Shown here: positions 60,330 through 64,000 of the stretch, in pieces
How the letters are laid out: every line of letters starts with the position of its first letter
Position numbering within the stretch: the first letter of the stretch is position 1
From: Amycolatopsis sp. GM8
GTDB taxonomy: Bacteria > Actinomycetota > Actinomycetes > Mycobacteriales > Pseudonocardiaceae
Direction: 5' to 3'
Assembly: GCF_021653975.1 (NCBI RefSeq)
Contig: NZ_JAJKFK010000001.1
Span: 248,001 to 312,000, forward strand
Length of the DNA: 64,000 nucleotides
Position numbers and translations under genes: made by a program
The notes under the pieces: model-generated
The model's input: only the letters and a program-made list of their open reading frames with translations
Databases searched by the model: none
Told to the model about the DNA's origin: nothing

Positions 60330-61058
60330 CTACGTGGATTCGGCATCTGTGGCCTGGCGGTACAGCAGCTCGTACAGGTGTGCGCCCTTGATGAGGACCG
60401 AGGCTTCGACGGGGCGTTCGTTGTCGCTGTAGATGACACGCAACTGCCGGATCACGGGTGTCCCATCGGGAAGGTCCAACGTCTCGGCTTCCTCCACGGT
60501 TGGGGGTCGCGCCGAGATCCGGTCCGCGAAGGATCGCTGGGGAAATCCGAGGTCGGTGAGCGCCTGGGGCGCACCTCCGCGGATCTTCGCTGCCCTCGCC
60601 AGGCTGCTGTTGGCGGCGATCTCGGCGGGATAGTACGACGCGGACAGCTCCACGGGATGCTCGTCATGGAAGAGGATTCTGGTACGGATGATCGCGGTCG
60701 CGCCGGGCGCCAGCTGCAATCCGTCGACGATGTCCGCTGGCGGGGCGATGGTGTCGACGGTGAGCAGCTGATACCGGAACCGCCCTGGTGTGGGCGTGAT
60801 GTAAGCGGCGGCGTCAATGACGAACGGCTTCCGGTCGCGGACGTAGACGCCTTTGCCGACGCGGCTGTCGAGGAAGCCTTCGTCCTTCAGCGCCTTGAGT
60901 GCATGTTGGATGGTGGCGTTTGCCGCGTTGTATTGCTTGACAAGTTGCGTGGTGGACGGCAGTTGCGTCCCTGGGCTGAGTTCGCCGCGCATGATGAGAT
61001 CGCGCAGTTCCGCGGCGATCTGCTGATGCCGAGGCCGTGTATCACGTGCGCGCGGCAA
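60330..61058 (-). CDS. GntR-family regulator with UTRA domain
   Basis: A 242-residue HutC/UTRA-type regulator. HTH: HQQIAAELRDLIMRGELSPG, TQLPSTTQLVKQYNAANATI, QHALKALKDEGFLDSRVGKG. UTRA ligand domain from residue 90: GATAIIRTRILFHDEHPVEL, SASYYPAEIAANSSLARAAK, IRGGAPQALTDLGF, DGTPVIRQLRVIYSDNERPV. The UTRA domain should bind a small effector. It lies 30 bases downstream of an HTH-less UTRA gene of similar sequence. Confidence 0.87.
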   Translation of the reverse strand: MPRARDTRPRHQQIAAELRDLIMRGELSPGTQLPSTTQLVKQYNAANATIQHALKALKDEGFLDSRVGKGVYVRDRKPFVIDAAAYITPTPGRFRYQLLTVDTIAPPADIVDGLQLAPGATAIIRTRILFHDEHPVELSASYYPAEIAANSSLARAAKIRGGAPQALTDLGFPQRSFADRISARPPTVEEAETLDLPDGTPVIRQLRVIYSDNERPVEASVLIKGAHLYELLYRQATDAEST

Positions 61059-61088
61059 AGTCGGCTCCTGAAGAGGTCGTCGGGGCGG

Positions 61089-61622
61089 TCATGGGGTCAG
61101 CTCGTAACGCAACCGCCGCCCGTCGGCCACCATCGTCATCACGCTGGCTTCGACAAGCAGATCGTTCTCGGCGATGAGCGTGCGCGACAGCAACAGCACG
61201 CACGACGGGTCATCCAGCTGCAGCGCGGTCCGTTCCTCGGGTGTGGCCAAGCGCGCGCTGACGTCTTCGCGGACGTGGCGCGGCGGGTGACCGAGGTCAG
61301 CCAGGAGGGCGACTGCACCGCCGCGGATCTTGCGGAATTCGGCCAGCCGGGTGCCCCGAGCGATGGTCGCGGGGTAGTAGGAGTCGACGAGCTCGACGGG
61401 GTGGTCGTCCAAGAGCATGAGGCGGCGCCTCATGACCACCGGTTCGTACCGGGCCAAGCCGAGCATGACGGCGATGGACTCGGACGCACCCACCTCGCCG
61501 ACGCTGAGCAGCGTCTGGGTTCCCGTGCCGCCGTGCTCGGCCGCTTCGGCACCCCATGCGTCACCGCGCTGGCCGCTCACGTACGGCATCGACACGCTGG
61601 TCCATGGGCCGGCGTTGGTCAT
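61089..61622 (-). CDS. UTRA-domain protein lacking the GntR HTH
   Basis: A 177-residue protein with the full UTRA fold: SIAVMLGLARYEPVVMRRRL, LLDDHPVELVDSYYPATIAR, IRGGAVALLADLGHPPRHVR and VLLLSRTLIAENDLLVEASV. The first 40 residues (MTNAGPWTSVSMPYVSGQRG, DAWGAEAAEHGGTGTQ) are conserved in actinobacterial standalone UTRA proteins, so this is not a simple truncation. It may modulate the neighbouring GntR/UTRA regulator by heterodimer formation or bind the effector itself. Confidence 0.8.
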   Translation of the reverse strand: MTNAGPWTSVSMPYVSGQRGDAWGAEAAEHGGTGTQTLLSVGEVGASESIAVMLGLARYEPVVMRRRLMLLDDHPVELVDSYYPATIARGTRLAEFRKIRGGAVALLADLGHPPRHVREDVSARLATPEERTALQLDDPSCVLLLSRTLIAENDLLVEASVMTMVADGRRLRYELTP

Positions 61623-62109
61623 CGCTCACCCTCCTCGGGTCTCACGAACGTCGGGTGCTTCGGCTTCAACCTTAGTCGTACGGCAGCAAGGCCACCTCCA
61701 ATCAATCTTGCTACCTTTCGGATATCGCAGTAAGGTTGTCCGAAGTGCTGAGGATACTACACATCGTCACTGGCACGCCGGCAGGTTCCCGATGGGCTGG
61801 CCGCTGCGTCGTCAAGCCCGGTCATGCGGTTCCGTCGGCAATGCAGGTCGCCCAAGCGCTATTCGGCATGACAAAGAGGGGAAGGGGGTTACATGGATTG
61901 GCGCAGCCACTGGCAGACTCCCCCGGCCTGGCCATCCCCAATACGCCGAACTGAGCCGCCGCTGCACCCTCGCTGAACCTCTTCACGTACCGCAGGCCGG
62001 GGGCCGTATTGCTTGGCAGGCAGAAGGAATCTCGACGGGCGAAACGGGGGCATCCCTGGTCGATGGGCAGGTGCGATGGTCTGTTGCCTCAGACGTGGCG
62101 GCGTGACAA
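61623..62109. other. Gap with no supported gene
   Basis: Divergent control region between the UTRA gene and the plus-strand pair at 62110. A weak plus-strand frame at 61751-61954 reads RILHIVTGTPAGSRWAG but has no ribosome site. A+T-richer DNA at 61670-61760 could hold promoters for both directions. Confidence 0.4.
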
Positions 62110-62544
62110 ATGGAGCGGGTCCGCGAGGTCCGCGCCGCAATCGTTGCAGCCGACAGCCCACTCGGCCGAGTGGGCCAAACGATCGACGACCTGGCAGCGC
62201 AACTGCCGACGGTGGATCAGCCACGGACGTGCCCGTTGTGCTCGGATCGGCCCTGGCCTCGTGACCAGTTCGATGATGCCGCGCACCGCGTACTGGCGGT
62301 CGGCCTGCGGTTCAGAGACCTGGTTCCTCTCGACTTGCACGAACGCCTGTGGCCGCCGAAGAGGGCGCGAACGCCACCGTCCTCTACCCAGAACCTTGGC
62401 GGTTGGGTTCGGCCAGGAGGAGCAGGAGCGATGACAACGACGAGTCGTCGCGTAGTCGTGCGCAGGCGGCGCCTTAACAGACGTCCGCTCGACGTAGCCC
62501 GGGGATCCGGAATCGTTCACCGAGACAGGCCGCTGAGGGGGTGA
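62110..62544 (+). CDS. Small CxxC-containing protein coupled to a regulator
   Basis: A 144-residue protein. MERVREVRAAIVAADSPLGR, VGQTIDDLAAQLPTVDQPRT, CPLCSDRPWPRDQFDDAAHR, VLAVGLRFRDLVPLDLHERL. The CPLC and the pattern W-P-x-D/C-x-F-x-x-A resemble small actinobacterial proteins found next to HTH regulators. The basic tail (TTTSRRVVVRRRRLNRR) may bind nucleic acid. Its stop overlaps the next GTG as GTGA, so the two proteins are coupled. Confidence 0.6.
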   Translation: MERVREVRAAIVAADSPLGRVGQTIDDLAAQLPTVDQPRTCPLCSDRPWPRDQFDDAAHRVLAVGLRFRDLVPLDLHERLWPPKRARTPPSSTQNLGGWVRPGGAGAMTTTSRRVVVRRRRLNRRPLDVARGSGIVHRDRPLRG

Positions 62545-64000
62545 GTGGTGGTGAGACCGCCCTCCGTTTCGGCGGGATTCGACTCGCGGGTGTGCTCGCG
62601 GGAGCACTCGGCCCACCGCGGTCGGTGAGCGCCAAGCCTCGGCCCAATCTCGCCTTGACCTGTCTGGTCGAGGCGTCTGGTGCGGCGAAGAAGTCGTTGG
62701 CCTTCAGGCTCAACCAGCTTGCGGAGACCGCTGGTCTGGAGACGCACTACACCCACACCAGTTGGACGAACTGGATGAAGAGGGGGACGCGTCCGGCACA
62801 GGCGGTACGCCCGCTCGTCGCCCAGGTCTTGGAAGAGCGACTCGGGCGGCCGGTCAGCCTGGCAGAGATCGACCTTGATCACGACCCTGGCGTCGACTCA
62901 GGCATCGGCTTGGACTTCCCACGCGAGCTCGGCACCGCCGTGCAAGTCGCGACCAGGTTTTGGAGCCAGGTGGACCGCCGCGACATCCGTGGCCCCGGCG
63001 TCGCCGTTATCAACTACAACACCCCGGTTCGTCGCTGGCTGGCGCTCCCCGTTGACAGCAGCGCAGCCTCGCAGTCCTCTGCGGCGTTCCGGCGCGTTGG
63101 GAAAGCCGACGTCGTCGAACTGCTCGAAACAGCTGAACAGGCTCGGCAGTGGGATTCGCGCTACGGGGGCGGGAACTGGCGAACGTCGCAACTGACGGTC
63201 TGCCTGAAGGAGCGGGCGGCCCCGCTCCTGCACGGCTCCTACAGCGACGTCCTCGGACGCCGGCTGTTCACGGCCACGGCGCAACTCGCCCGGCTCGCCG
63301 GATGGACCGCGTTCGACAACGGCGACCACGCCAACGCCCAACGGCACTACATCCAGGCGCTGCGCCAAGCCCGCGCCGCGGGGGATGTCCAGCTCGGCGG
63401 CTACGTGCTGACCTGCATGGCCCTGCAGTGCAGCCTCGGCGGATTCCACGACGACGCGATCGACATGGCCGACAGCGCGTTCCACCGCGTTGGCGGTCAC
63501 GCCACGCCGCGCGTGAAAGGCTTCTTCAAGCTGATCGAGGCCTGCATCTGGGCACGCACCGGCAACGCCCACATGGCCGACAGCGCCTTCGCCACGGCCG
63601 AGCGCCTCCTCGACGACGCGAACTCCCACACCGGTGACGACCCGGCCTGGATCGACTTCTTCGACGAGCACCGTCTCGCCTCCGACGCAATCGAGATCAA
63701 CCGCGATCTCGGCCGACCGCGCGAGGCACAACACTGGAACGATTTAGCCGCCATGCCTACCGACACCTTCGCCAGGGCGCACGCCCTCCGTCAAAGCGTC
63801 CTCGGCAGCACCTACCTGCAGGGATACCATCCTGACCTCGAACAAGCGCTGGACCACGGCCACCGCGCCGTGTCCGCTCTCGCCGTTGTCAGCTCGGCCC
63901 GCGCCGTGGACTACCTTCACGCACTGATCTCCCGGATGTCACGCTGGCGCACCGAACCCGGCGTGGCCGAACTGACACGACGGATAAAGCGCGAAATATA
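62541..64000 (+). CDS. HTH/TPR-like regulator, runs off the window
   Basis: From GTG 62541, at least 486 residues. N-terminal HTH: LAFRLNQLAETAGLETHYTH, TSWTNWMKRGTRPAQAVRPL, ERLGRPVSLAEIDL. From residue 150 onward helical repeats of the TPR type are seen (AQLARLAGWTAFDNGDHANA, QRHYIQALRQARAAGDVQLG, GGYVLTCMALQCSLGGFHDD). This is the layout of large actinobacterial regulators whose TPR part binds a peptide or partner. A rare TTA leucine codon is at 63744-63746, which in Streptomyces-like genera makes translation depend on the bldA tRNA. The C-terminus lies beyond 64000. Confidence 0.8.
   Translation, partial: MSGGETALRFGGIRLAGVLAGALGPPRSVSAKPRPNLALTCLVEASGAAKKSLAFRLNQLAETAGLETHYTHTSWTNWMKRGTRPAQAVRPLVAQVLEERLGRPVSLAEIDLDHDPGVDSGIGLDFPRELGTAVQVATRFWSQVDRRDIRGPGVAVINYNTPVRRWLALPVDSSAASQSSAAFRRVGKADVVELLETAEQARQWDSRYGGGNWRTSQLTVCLKERAAPLLHGSYSDVLGRRLFTATAQLARLAGWTAFDNGDHANAQRHYIQALRQARAAGDVQLGGYVLTCMALQCSLGGFHDDAIDMADSAFHRVGGHATPRVKGFFKLIEACIWARTGNAHMADSAFATAERLLDDANSHTGDDPAWIDFFDEHRLASDAIEINRDLGRPREAQHWNDLAAMPTDTFARAHALRQSVLGSTYLQGYHPDLEQALDHGHRAVSALAVVSSARAVDYLHALISRMSRWRTEPGVAELTRRIKREI

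Overview
The window is high-GC actinobacterial chromosome. It shows long GC3-biased reading frames, many GTG and TTG starts, a mycofactocin-type short-chain dehydrogenase, DUF574-type methyltransferase, GntR/UTRA regulators and an Asp/Trp-rich style lasso cluster of actinobacterial type. The mix fits a filamentous genus such as those of Pseudonocardiales or Streptosporangiales, but genus cannot be fixed from this sequence. No rRNA, tRNA or CRISPR array was seen. Large parts are accessory DNA: insertion elements, gene fragments, frameshifted duplicates and orphan small genes sit between compact, intact modules.

Region 1-3.6 kb is mostly degenerate sequence with an IS481-type insertion sequence. 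Region 3.6-13.9 kb holds a minus-strand operon of a helix-turn-helix protein, an ImmA/IrrE-like zinc peptidase, a multi-pass MAB_1171c-type membrane protein, a cytochrome P450 and a short-chain dehydrogenase. A UbiA-type prenyltransferase gene and a mycofactocin-type dehydrogenase unit lie on the other strand. An 18-bp operator-like motif occurs five times at the control regions of these three transcription units, so they look like one peptidase-controlled regulon. Region 13.9-26.5 kb is a patchwork of orphan genes, truncated copies and small paralogues; recognisable members are a GNAT-like protein, a family 2 glycosyltransferase and a deoxyribosyltransferase-Nudix fusion.

Region 27.1-31.1 kb is an overlapping three-gene recombinase unit: tyrosine integrase, small HTH protein and an 842-residue protein with nine predicted zinc ribbons ahead of a degenerate recombinase-like domain. 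It resembles Tn554-type three-gene transposons. Directly after it, 31.28-35.14 kb is a complete lasso peptide cluster: precursor, cyclase, RRE (PqqD-like) protein, B2 peptidase and a protein-isoaspartate-type methyltransferase. The last gene predicts an aspartimide-modified lasso peptide. A kinase gene next to it is split in two by about 3 kb of inserted DNA that encodes a 909-residue repeat protein.

Region 39.4-40.7 kb has two exported HNH-type nuclease-like proteins. Region 41.1-52.1 kb is a metal-ion island: CDF exporter, two ArsR regulators, a VWA protein, an MgtA-type P-type ATPase with a structured leader, MgtC, a double ABC permease with its ATPase, and a CorA gene that has lost its membrane domain. 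Region 52.3-55.4 kb is again remnants. Region 55.4-58.9 kb carries a hotdog thioesterase-like gene and a tightly coupled pair, phenolic acid decarboxylase and aromatic amino acid ammonia-lyase, which together could turn an aromatic amino acid into a vinylphenol or styrene. Region 59.2-64 kb has three GntR-type regulators and the start of a large HTH/TPR-like regulator that runs off the window.
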